NCBI GenBank assembly: GCA_900546875.1
Contig: URET01000042.1
Coordinates: 1-10,011 of the forward strand
Length of the DNA stretch: 10,011 nucleotides
Origin: an uncultured Eubacteriales bacterium
GTDB taxonomy: Bacteria; Bacillota; Clostridia; Christensenellales; CAG-314
Direction: 5' to 3'
Each line of letters opens with the position of its first letter. Position 1 is the first letter of the stretch. Below, one piece after another: positions 1 to 5,444 of this stretch. The position numbers and the translations under genes are program-made. Under the pieces are notes generated by a model that saw nothing but the letters and a program-made list of their open reading frames with translations, was not told the origin of the DNA and did no database searches.

Positions 1-53
1 GCTGTTTCAATTTACCGATATCTGTCTTTATTCAATTAACCTGAAAACTGTTA

Positions 54-87
54 TAAAAAACGGCTTTTGCCGCATAAGACAAAAGCC
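54..87 (-). terminator. Rho-independent terminator of the aroQ-aroK operon
   Basis: On the minus strand a perfect 8-bp stem, GGCTTTTG pairing with CAAAAGCC (plus-strand arms 62-69 and 80-87, loop of 10), is followed by G and a run of six T (plus-strand A run 55-60). It lies about 20 bp past the aroK stop codon, where the leftward operon should end. The opposite strand has only a three-T tail, so termination is expected mainly leftward. Confidence 0.88.
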
Positions 88-105
88 TTTAAAAGCTAAC
101 CGTGC

Positions 106-654
106 TCAATACGCGCCGAAAGCCTTGTTCATGATAAGCTCACACAGCTCCGACGTGACTTCCTCGGCGGTTTTGCCGTCTGTTACAAGTCTTGCGTGAG
201 CAGCCGACGCATAAATTTTCTTTCTTTCTTTATACATGTTCTCTATTTTGTCGAGAGAAAGCGGCATCAGAAGCGGCCTTTTTTCACTTGAAGCATATAG
301 ACGTTCGTAAACCGTGACCGGAGAAACCTCCAGCCAGACGACATATGCATGTTTACGCATGATCTTTCTGTTTTCCGCAAGCAAAACACCTCCGCCCCCT
401 ACGCTCATAACGGCATTTTCCATGTCGACAAGGCGCCTTATGACATTGCTTTCGAGTTTGCGGAAATACTCCTCGCCGCACCGTTTGAATATCTCGGCTA
501 TAGAACAGGCGACTTCGTACTCGATAAACTGATCGGTATCCACCGGCAGCATACCAGCACGGAAACCGAAAGCTTTGCCGACGGTGGTTTTATAAGCGCC
601 GGGCATACCGATGAGAACTATATTTTTTCTGTCCATTGGGGTTATGTCATTCAT
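106..654 (-). CDS. aroK: Shikimate kinase (AroK/AroL family), atypical Walker A
   Basis: Phosphorylates shikimate to shikimate 3-phosphate with ATP, step 5 of the shikimate pathway, in the cytosol. It has 182 residues, slightly above the usual 165-175. Motifs in order: P-loop GMPGAYKTT (residues 16-24), the substrate-binding DTD (39-41), the IAEIF...GEEYFR segment with Arg65, the GGGG shikimate-binding loop (86-89), and the LID arginine in KRPLL (Arg126). The Walker A glycine just before the catalytic Lys is replaced by Tyr21 (codon TAT), unusual for the family; everything else looks intact. The ATG at 654 follows a purine-rich AGGCAGGGA stretch, whereas the Met at codon 7 has no ribosome binding site. 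It lies 15 bp after aroQ and is the last gene of the operon. Family assignment is firm; activity with the altered P-loop is uncertain. Confidence 0.93.
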   Translation of the reverse strand: MNDITPMDRKNIVLIGMPGAYKTTVGKAFGFRAGMLPVDTDQFIEYEVACSIAEIFKRCGEEYFRKLESNVIRRLVDMENAVMSVGGGGVLLAENRKIMRKHAYVVWLEVSPVTVYERLYASSEKRPLLMPLSLDKIENMYKERKKIYASAAHARLVTDGKTAEEVTSELCELIMNKAFGAY

Positions 655-669
655 ATCGGGTATCCCTGC

Positions 670-1116
670 CTAAACGGTTTCCTTTTTGATCTTCTCGCAC
701 CGATCCATAAGAAATTTTGCTCCCTTAAGATAAGACAGTTCTTTTTCGCCGTAAAAAAGAGCGTCGACACAATCCTGCGTAACGCGTACGCGGCGAAATT
801 CTTCCCGCGAAAAAATGTCGCTCAAATGCACCTCGGCCTTCGGACAGGTAATTATCCTGAGCGCGTCGGCAAGAGAGAATCCGTAATGGGTAAGGGCCGC
901 GGGATTTATAAGGAGAGCGTCGAAGTCACCCTTTTCCAGCCTGTCTATGATAAAGCCTTCGTGATTGCTTTGAAAAAACTCTGTTTTCCATCCCCTTTCG
1001 CCTACGTAAGAGTTTATCGCCGCGTTGAGCTTTTCGAGTGTGAAGGTCCCGTAGTGCTCCGCCTCCCTCTCTCCCAGACGCGCCATATTCGGTCCGTTCA
1101 CAACAAGCAGCTTCAT
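670..1116 (-). CDS. aroQ: Type II 3-dehydroquinate dehydratase
   Basis: Dehydrates 3-dehydroquinate to 3-dehydroshikimate, step 3 of the shikimate pathway; type II enzymes are small cytosolic dodecamers. The 148 residues match the family length. Visible motifs: NGPNMARLGERE at 7-18 (family NGPNLNxLGxRE), the catalytic tyrosine Tyr22 in EHYG with Arg17 nearby, FFQSNHEG (47-54), the NPAALTHY substrate loop (71-78), and EVHLS with the catalytic His97, followed by SREEFRR. The start ATG follows AAGGGGACATT, a good ribosome binding site, and overlaps the stop of the upstream hydrolase as ATGA, so translation is probably coupled. With aroK directly downstream, the operon holds two non-consecutive shikimate-pathway steps. 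All catalytic residues I can place are present. Confidence 0.96.
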   Translation of the reverse strand: MKLLVVNGPNMARLGEREAEHYGTFTLEKLNAAINSYVGERGWKTEFFQSNHEGFIIDRLEKGDFDALLINPAALTHYGFSLADALRIITCPKAEVHLSDIFSREEFRRVRVTQDCVDALFYGEKELSYLKGAKFLMDRCEKIKKETV

Positions 1117-2240
1117 AATGTCCCCTTTTCAAATTCGAAGGAAATCTCCCCTTCGGAGTTTACGGTAAGCATTATATTTCCGCGATCCATAGTGGTATAT
1201 ACATCTGCATGGATCTCGGCGAGTCTGTTCAGAGTCTCCTGATGGGGATGACCGTAACTATTGCCTTCCCCCACGCTTATGATCGCGTACTCCGGAAGAA
1301 CCGTATTAAGAAAATCCCTGCAGGAAGACCCGCTCGATCCGTGATGAGCAACCTTGAGCACATCCACGTCCACATCGGCGCCTGTCTTTCTTACATAATC
1401 GAGGAATACGCCTTCTGCTCCCCTTTCGTGCCCTTTCGATGAACCGGATTCGTAAGATACGTCCCCGGTAAACATGATCTTCACGCCGTTGAACTCAAGT
1501 ATGACTATAGGTGAAACATTATTGATATCGTGACTGTTGCCCGTGCGGACAAGTGCATACTGCGAAGCTTCGGGAGTATAAAAAGTCATGGTATAGCCTT
1601 CTCCCGAGATGACCTCGCCCTGAAGAGAATATTTAATATCCGCACCGTCTCCGACAACAGCAAGGACAAAATCCTCCAGCGCCGCGGTACCGATATAGCC
1701 GTATGTAGTCTGAGAAAGATCATAGCATTCCCGGAGAAGATCGGGTATATCGACGCTTCCCGTGGTTATGGGATCGATGGCGCTCCTCGAACGCACGTAT
1801 GGCATATATACTGTCTTTGCCGTGACATCGCTCGCTATCACATCATCCAGACTGCCGCAATGATCGGCGTCGGTATGAGTCAGCATGACATAGTCGAGAG
1901 TTGTCACATCATACTCAGTCAGCACTTCCGCAACGGCAGAATACGCATCTTTATTCTTGTCGCCGCCGTCAATGAGCATGTTTTTGCCGTCGGGGAAACG
2001 AATAAGTATGCTGTCGCCCTGCCCGACGTCGATGAAGTCCACATGGAGTTCACCGTCGGTATAGGCGATATCGGGATCGGGTCCTTCATCGGGGGTCCGG
2101 ACTGTAAACTTCCAGCCTATTCCGAGATCAAAGTCCAAAGGAGGGACATTGAAATAGTATAAACTTATCACGCATACCGCCAGAACGGAAAGTATAACTA
2201 CAGGCAACGTGATTTTTCTGCTTTTTTTTCTTTTGGCCAT
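1113..2240 (-). CDS. Membrane-anchored ComEC-like metallo-beta-lactamase-fold hydrolase
   Basis: The protein has 375 residues. A basic N-terminus (MAKRKKSRK) is followed by one hydrophobic segment at about residues 9-30, then a polar stretch and a metallo-beta-lactamase domain, so the catalytic part should face outside as a signal-anchored or lipid-free exported enzyme. Domain signatures: DVGQGDSILI (71-80), the metal-binding HTDADH (122-127), NNVSPIVIL, the GDV metal ligand (259-261), AHHGSSGSS (298-306) and GNSYGHPH (326-333). This is the stand-alone version of the C-terminal domain of the competence protein ComEC, thought to hydrolyse DNA or a phosphodiester; the true substrate is unknown. 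I chose the ATG at 2240 because GGAGG lies 5 nt upstream; a start at 2285 would add 15 residues without a ribosome binding site and overlap the upstream gene. It lies 14 bp after that gene and overlaps aroQ by 4 bp. Confidence 0.88.
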   Translation of the reverse strand: MAKRKKSRKITLPVVILSVLAVCVISLYYFNVPPLDFDLGIGWKFTVRTPDEGPDPDIAYTDGELHVDFIDVGQGDSILIRFPDGKNMLIDGGDKNKDAYSAVAEVLTEYDVTTLDYVMLTHTDADHCGSLDDVIASDVTAKTVYMPYVRSRSAIDPITTGSVDIPDLLRECYDLSQTTYGYIGTAALEDFVLAVVGDGADIKYSLQGEVISGEGYTMTFYTPEASQYALVRTGNSHDINNVSPIVILEFNGVKIMFTGDVSYESGSSKGHERGAEGVFLDYVRKTGADVDVDVLKVAHHGSSGSSCRDFLNTVLPEYAIISVGEGNSYGHPHQETLNRLAEIHADVYTTMDRGNIMLTVNSEGEISFEFEKGTL

Positions 2241-2254
2241 AATTGCCTCCACAG

Positions 2255-3121
2255 TCAGATAATGACGCCTCGTTTTACGTCGCATACGGGAATATTTTCG
2301 GGCACCGCCCGTCTGACGCCAGTAAGAAGTTTATCCGCGTCACAGGGTGTGCCGTAGGCGGAATAGGGATTAACCGCTACCAAACACAATTCTGCTCGCC
2401 TCTCCACCGCAAATGTACATCCGCATGCCTGAGCTTTATCCCATATGCTTTTTCCGAAAAGAATCTTGCCCGGGTCTTCAAGTACTATAGCTCTGCCGGC
2501 ATGGACACGGATCACTTTCTCAGCCTCCGCATTACCGAGTGCACCGGAAATTTTAACACCGTCCCGCGCGACAGGAAGAGTAAGAATTCTGACGATATGA
2601 CGCGTTTCTTCGATTATCCTTTCAAAATTGAAAGAATAACTCGCCCCCACGCAAAAAGCCAGACTGTCACAAAGTTCGGCAGTGGCAAAAGCTCTCCTGC
2701 TTACCGCTCCGTCCACGTAAAACCGGCTCACACCCCATTGCCTGAGCTTGTCCCTCACAGATACCGCCTGAGAATACATGGAAGGCCCCGCAAGCAAAAC
2801 AAAACCGTCCGAAAGAGCCTCAGCCACTATAACTCTTCCCAATGGCGTGCCTATATCCGTTACGTCAAGAATGCGCTTTGTGATATCGCACTTATCGAAG
2901 GCCTGCTGTGCAGTGACAAGGATTGTCCCCCTTTTTATATATAACCTCGGTTTCGGAGTCAAAGTAACGGCATCCGTATTTTCCCCGTCCAGTCCTATAG
3001 ACGTCACGGCGATCTTTTCTTCGGTCTGAGCGATCAACGCCGAAAGAAGAGTAGTTTTGCCGGCGTTTTTGCTTAGTCCCGCAATAGCGGATGTAAAACC
3101 GCTGAAATAATCCTTAAGCAT
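2255..3121 (-). CDS. P-loop protein resembling KamB (aminomutase reactivase subunit family)
   Basis: A 288-residue soluble protein. A BioD-like P-loop, GLSKNAGKTT, sits at 15-24, followed by SIGLDGE (41-47), a KPRLYIKRGTI segment, CDITKRIL and TPLGRVIVAEALSDG. From memory this order matches the KamB family, which in lysine-fermenting clostridia works with KamC to reactivate the B12-dependent lysine 5,6-aminomutase. I see no aminomutase, kamC or other fermentation gene here, so the true role could be different and the protein may simply be an uncharacterised P-loop ATPase/GTPase. It is the first gene of the operon with the hydrolase, aroQ and aroK. The start lies only 6 nt past a near-consensus -10 box and has no ribosome binding site, which suggests a leaderless message; no other in-frame ATG precedes the P-loop. 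Confidence applies to the gene being real; the family name is less certain. Confidence 0.72.
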   Translation of the reverse strand: MLKDYFSGFTSAIAGLSKNAGKTTLLSALIAQTEEKIAVTSIGLDGENTDAVTLTPKPRLYIKRGTILVTAQQAFDKCDITKRILDVTDIGTPLGRVIVAEALSDGFVLLAGPSMYSQAVSVRDKLRQWGVSRFYVDGAVSRRAFATAELCDSLAFCVGASYSFNFERIIEETRHIVRILTLPVARDGVKISGALGNAEAEKVIRVHAGRAIVLEDPGKILFGKSIWDKAQACGCTFAVERRAELCLVAVNPYSAYGTPCDADKLLTGVRRAVPENIPVCDVKRGVII

Positions 3122-3127
3122 ACGTTT

Positions 3128-3156
3128 ATTTTAAAACACAAAACGTTTTTTGTCAA
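3128..3156 (-). promoter_or_regulatory. Sigma-A promoter of the KamB-like/hydrolase/aroQ/aroK operon
   Basis: On the minus strand TTGACA (plus 3151-3156) is separated by exactly 17 bp from TAAAAT (plus 3128-3133). The start codon lies 6 nt past the -10 box, so the predicted transcription start falls on or next to the A of the ATG. The spacer holds a 10-bp palindrome AAAACGTTTT (3140-3149) that could be a regulator site, though it is short and AT-rich. Confidence 0.8.
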
Positions 3157-3315
3157 CCGCCTGTTAAGTCTCCGCAAAAGCAAACACTTCAGTATCATGC
3201 ACCGGCAGGCCTTTGTTCACCGCAACCCTGCCGCAGAATCAGCCGTACATTTTCGCCAAATCATAATAAACCCGCCGATCCTTAGCTTTTACAAAAAAAA
3301 TCCTCCGGAAAACAT
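3157..3315. other. Intergenic spacer between cwlD and the aro operon, with an inverted repeat
   Basis: No convincing gene lies here. A 7-bp inverted repeat, CGGCAGG at 3203-3209 and CCTGCCG at 3227-3233 with a 17-nt loop, could form an RNA hairpin but has no T tail. Just after cwlD (minus strand, near 3293-3315) there is a T-rich tail following only a poor stem, so no good terminator for cwlD is visible and read-through into the aro operon is possible. Confidence 0.5.
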
Positions 3316-4014
3316 TTATGCCGCGTTTTCTCTTTCTCCGAACAGGTATGCAATGCAACCCTGCATTATGTACTCCGCCATTTTTTTACGGTAATCGCGT
3401 GTCAGGAGCAGCGCTTCATCCTGCGGATTACTCAAAAAACCGCACTCCACGATAACCGTCGGAATTTCCGAGCATCTGCAGATATAGTAATCACCCGCAA
3501 GAAAACCGAGATCGGTACCCAGCCGGGAATTGAGCATAGTCTGCATAGTTGCCGCAAAAGCTTCTCCCGTTGAGCTCCCTTTCTGATAAAATACCTGAGC
3601 GCCTCTGCGGTAAGAAGCCCTGTAGGAATTCTGATGTATGCTTACAACAAGGTCGGCTCCCGATTCGAGAATTATTTTTTTGCGTGCTTCCATGTCCCTT
3701 TTTTTAAAGCCGGGACTGGTGTCACCGTAAAGGCCGTTGTCGTCAGAACGGGTAAGGATCGCCGTAAAACCGTTGATTTCGAATATCTCCTTGAGTTCCT
3801 CGGCGATAAGCAAGTTTATTTCGCTTTCCTTGACATTGGTATTGACGCCTGTAACGCCACCGTCTATGCCGCCGTGCCCCGCGTCTATGACGATGACGTA
3901 AGCAAGGTTGTCCTTGATGAGCGCGGGTTTGGCGTTAAAGGAAGCGACAACGGCAAGAAATGTAAACAATGCGGCCGTGAGAGCTATAAGTCCGAGCCAT
4001 TTTTCAGCTTTCAT
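3316..4014 (-). CDS. cwlD: N-acetylmuramoyl-L-alanine amidase, CwlD-like
   Basis: Zinc amidase of the Amidase_3 family that cuts the bond between N-acetylmuramic acid and L-alanine in peptidoglycan. In spore formers CwlD works in muramic-delta-lactam formation in the spore cortex. It has 232 residues: an N-terminal hydrophobic segment (about residues 7-25) consistent with a signal anchor, then IDAGHGGIDGG with zinc ligand His47, VKESEINL with Glu63, SIHQNS with His127, and VECGFLSNPQDE with the catalytic Glu190. The TGVNTNVKE stretch and short length with no binding repeats favour CwlD over larger autolysins. I chose the ATG at 4014 because GGAGG lies 5 nt upstream; an in-frame TTG at 4029 lies before that site. 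It has its own promoter and is read away from the DnaA-box cluster. Spore-cortex role is inferred from the family, not shown here. Confidence 0.9.
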   Translation of the reverse strand: MKAEKWLGLIALTAALFTFLAVVASFNAKPALIKDNLAYVIVIDAGHGGIDGGVTGVNTNVKESEINLLIAEELKEIFEINGFTAILTRSDDNGLYGDTSPGFKKRDMEARKKIILESGADLVVSIHQNSYRASYRRGAQVFYQKGSSTGEAFAATMQTMLNSRLGTDLGFLAGDYYICRCSEIPTVIVECGFLSNPQDEALLLTRDYRKKMAEYIMQGCIAYLFGERENAA

Positions 4015-4035
4015 AATATCCTCCGTCAATTTATA

Positions 4036-4064
4036 TTATTAAAACACGCTGCCGGGTAGAACAA
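4036..4064 (-). promoter_or_regulatory. Probable sigma-A promoter of cwlD
   Basis: On the minus strand TTGTTC (plus 4059-4064), a 17-bp spacer and TAATAA (plus 4036-4041) stand about 20 bp before the GGAGG site and the ATG at 4014. The -35 box is weak. A sporulation sigma factor promoter would be expected for cwlD in some species and cannot be excluded. Confidence 0.5.
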
Positions 4065-4152
4065 TAAAACCGACCGACCGATAAAAAACCTGAAACAATT
4101 CAATAAAAACTTAAAACCGCTCCCGGACAGAAGTGGAAAAACGGTTTTTTCT

Positions 4153-4194
4153 TGTGGATAACCTTGCTTTTTCTGTGGATAACCCTGTGGATAA
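4153..4194 (+). other. Cluster of three perfect DnaA boxes, candidate replication origin
   Basis: TGTGGATAA, the complement of the DnaA consensus TTATCCACA, occurs without mismatch at 4153-4161, 4174-4182 and 4186-4194, all in one orientation. Two 7-of-9 matches follow at 4194-4202 and 4222-4230, then a T-rich stretch (about 4230-4245) that could serve as an unwinding element. All genes to the left read leftward and all to the right read rightward, the layout expected at an origin. No dnaA, dnaN, rpmH or rnpA gene is in the window, so this may be oriC separated from dnaA by inserted DNA, or a secondary DnaA-binding locus. Confidence 0.7.
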
Positions 4195-4447
4195 GTGTAT
4201 AACTATGTGTGAAATAGCAGGTGTGGAACATTTTTTTTATTTTTCCCGCGTATTCGGCGAATTTCGACAACGCAACGCAGCGGTACGTTTCAGAGTTCGT
4301 CGTGCCGTATATTTATATCAGACTCCATTGAACGCTTTCTTTTCCGGAGAGTCCGGAGGCATGCGAACTTATCGCCTCATACCTCCTTAACGCCGCAAGA
4401 TTTTATCTCGCTTCAAAAATCCGACAAAAAAAGCCGAATTACTGCAC

Positions 4448-4544
4448 TTTGTTTACCGTCCGGGGTGCTCATGGAATAAAGATGACATTTTCACTTGCCG
4501 CAAGGTAAATATCCTTGGGGATTTATTAAAAATAGGTAAACAAA
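4448..4544. repeat. 10-bp perfect inverted repeat with 77-nt spacer
   Basis: TTTGTTTACC at 4448-4457 and GGTAAACAAA at 4535-4544 are exact reverse complements. The repeat straddles the drop in GC content just left of the accessory genes, so it may be a recombinase or regulator site at the element end. It could also be chance in AT-rich DNA. Confidence 0.5.
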
Positions 4545-4558
4545 CAGCAAATTCGTTG

Positions 4559-4584
4559 TACCGACTGTCGTTTGGCAGTCGGTA
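4559..4584. repeat. 9-bp perfect hairpin, possible bidirectional terminator or element end
   Basis: TACCGACTG (4559-4567) and CAGTCGGTA (4576-4584) flank an 8-nt loop. The plus-strand tail is TTTATG and the minus-strand tail is CAACG, so it would be a weak terminator at best. It lies 38 bp before the first promoter of the accessory region. Confidence 0.6.
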
Positions 4585-4621
4585 TTTATGTGATTAGTTG
4601 TTAAAAATTTTTCTTTCGATA

Positions 4622-4650
4622 TTGACTTAATCGCATAATTTTGCTATAAT
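4622..4650 (+). promoter_or_regulatory. Sigma-A promoter of the nucleotidyltransferase-XRE-helicase remnant
   Basis: TTGACT (4622-4627), a 17-bp spacer and a perfect TATAAT (4645-4650) lie about 60 bp before the ATG at 4712, in an AT-rich setting. Confidence 0.78.
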
Positions 4651-4711
4651 TTTAATATAATTAAAGTTTATATAACAGAAGCAATAAATCGATACAAAAT
4701 TAGGGGGAAGA

Positions 4712-5005
4712 ATGGTAAATTTAGTAACACACAGAGAAAGCAAAGAAGCCAGGCAAAGAGCACATAAACTTATTGAAGAGGTAAGAAAACACAAAAAAAT
4801 AGACGGACACTACAAGTTTTTCTGTAAAATCATCGGATCACGAAAACGCAGGTGTATTGTAAAAGACGATAATGGAAAATATGATTTGGATTTTCAAATA
4901 GTTTTAACAAAAAACTCGAAAGATGGAGATGGCGATCCGATACAAATAAAGAAAGATTTTTTGAGGGCATTTACTGATTTGAAAAATAAAGGGGAATCAT
5001 ATTAA
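4712..5005 (+). pseudogene. N-terminal fragment of a nucleotidyltransferase-like protein
   Basis: A 97-residue reading frame with a strong ribosome binding site (AGGGGG, 4 nt before ATG). It begins with a charged helix (RESKEARQRAHKLIEEVRK), then IGSRKRRCIV and YDLDFQIVL. The GS followed about 18 residues later by D-x-D is the active-site pattern of the polymerase-beta nucleotidyltransferase fold. It stops at about the point where the family's core domain should continue, with KDFLRAF just before the end, so I read it as a truncated gene rather than a complete small protein. From memory, full-length relatives are well over 200 residues. The next gene (XRE regulator) starts 60 bp on in the same frame. 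A target or product cannot be named, and such enzymes include tRNA, antitoxin-toxin and cyclic-nucleotide defence types. Confidence 0.6.
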
Positions 5006-5065
5006 TTCAAATATAGAAAAATTTGTGAGCTAATAAAATATTTAATGATTTTTGAGGTGAAAAAC

Positions 5066-5257
5066 GTGTCGTTCAGTGACAAGGTAAAGTATGTTCGAGA
5101 AAAACTTCATCTTAGTCAGCAAATGCTTGCCAAAGAATTAGGGATTGCCTTTTCAACGGTAAATCGTTGGGAAAACAGTAAGGGCAAACCGCAGTATGCG
5201 GCAGTAAAGAAGTTTTATGACTATTGCGCAAAAAACGGCATAGAATTCGATGATTAG
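5066..5257 (+). CDS. Small XRE-family (Cro/CI-like) helix-turn-helix regulator
   Basis: A 63-residue DNA-binding protein made almost wholly of one HTH_3 domain. The helix-turn-helix runs about residues 17-38 (SQQMLAKELGIAFSTVNRWE), with the recognition helix around STVNRWE. I chose GTG at 5066 because GAGGTG lies 6 nt upstream; an in-frame ATG at 5045 has no ribosome binding site and would add seven residues. Its stop overlaps the start of the helicase fragment (ATGATTAG), which indicates coupled expression in one operon with the upstream nucleotidyltransferase remnant. Likely role: repressor of its own operon, by analogy with single-domain XRE proteins of mobile elements; the operator was not identified. 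This appears to be the only intact gene of the set. Confidence 0.85.
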   Translation: MSFSDKVKYVREKLHLSQQMLAKELGIAFSTVNRWENSKGKPQYAAVKKFYDYCAKNGIEFDD

Positions 5258-5444
5258 TACTGTAAGTCAAGCCAAATATCTTGCTCATAGGCTAACAAAA
5301 GAAAGTAAGTTTGGCGAAATTGAGAAGCTGATACCCGTTTATTTGAAGTCGGGGATTGAAGTGTATCCGCATCAGATTGCTGCGGCGTATTTTGCTGTTT
5401 CAAATCCGTTTTCAAAGGGGTATATCCAAACAGTGCGTCAATAA
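5250..5444 (+). pseudogene. N-terminal fragment of an SNF2/DEAD-type helicase, cut before Walker A
   Basis: The 64-codon frame starts inside the end of the XRE gene. Its sequence (SQAKYLAHRLTKE, IEKLIPVYLKSGIEVYPHQIAAA, SNPFSKGYI in fragments) matches from memory the start of RapA/SNF2-like helicases, where PHQ is the Q-like motif and SKGYI should run straight on into LADEVGLGKT, the Walker A. Here the frame instead reads QTVRQ and stops, so all helicase motifs from Walker A on are missing. The break coincides with the first codon of relaxase-like sequence in another frame, showing a deletion or recombination. The leftover peptide is unlikely to act as an enzyme. Confidence 0.68.

Larger units (their letters stand above)
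4231..4621. other. Gene-free region between the DnaA boxes and the acquired DNA
   Basis: I find no supported gene; short frames present are interrupted and lack start plus ribosome binding site. It contains competing small stems at 4344-4386 (CCGGA/TCCGG, then GGAGG/CCTCC or GAGGC/GCCTC), a 5-bp hairpin CAAGG/CCTTG at 4501-4517, and the two inverted repeats listed separately. GC content falls noticeably after about 4520, which fits the edge of acquired DNA. Confidence 0.5.

Noticed and set aside
349..1242. Long plus-strand open frame opposite aroK and aroQ
   Set aside because: It lies antisense to two clear enzymes, has no ribosome binding site, and its translation shows no family motif.
2243..2944. 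Plus-strand open frame opposite the KamB-like gene
   Set aside because: It is antisense to a gene with clear P-loop and family motifs, with no plausible start context.
3290..3315. Possible terminator after cwlD
   Set aside because: There is an eight-T run on the minus strand but only a 6-bp stem separated from it by seven bases; too weak to call.
4133..4390. Plus-strand open frame across the DnaA boxes
   Set aside because: It is read through the box cluster, has no ribosome binding site and a composition that reflects the repeats; noncoding origin DNA explains it better.
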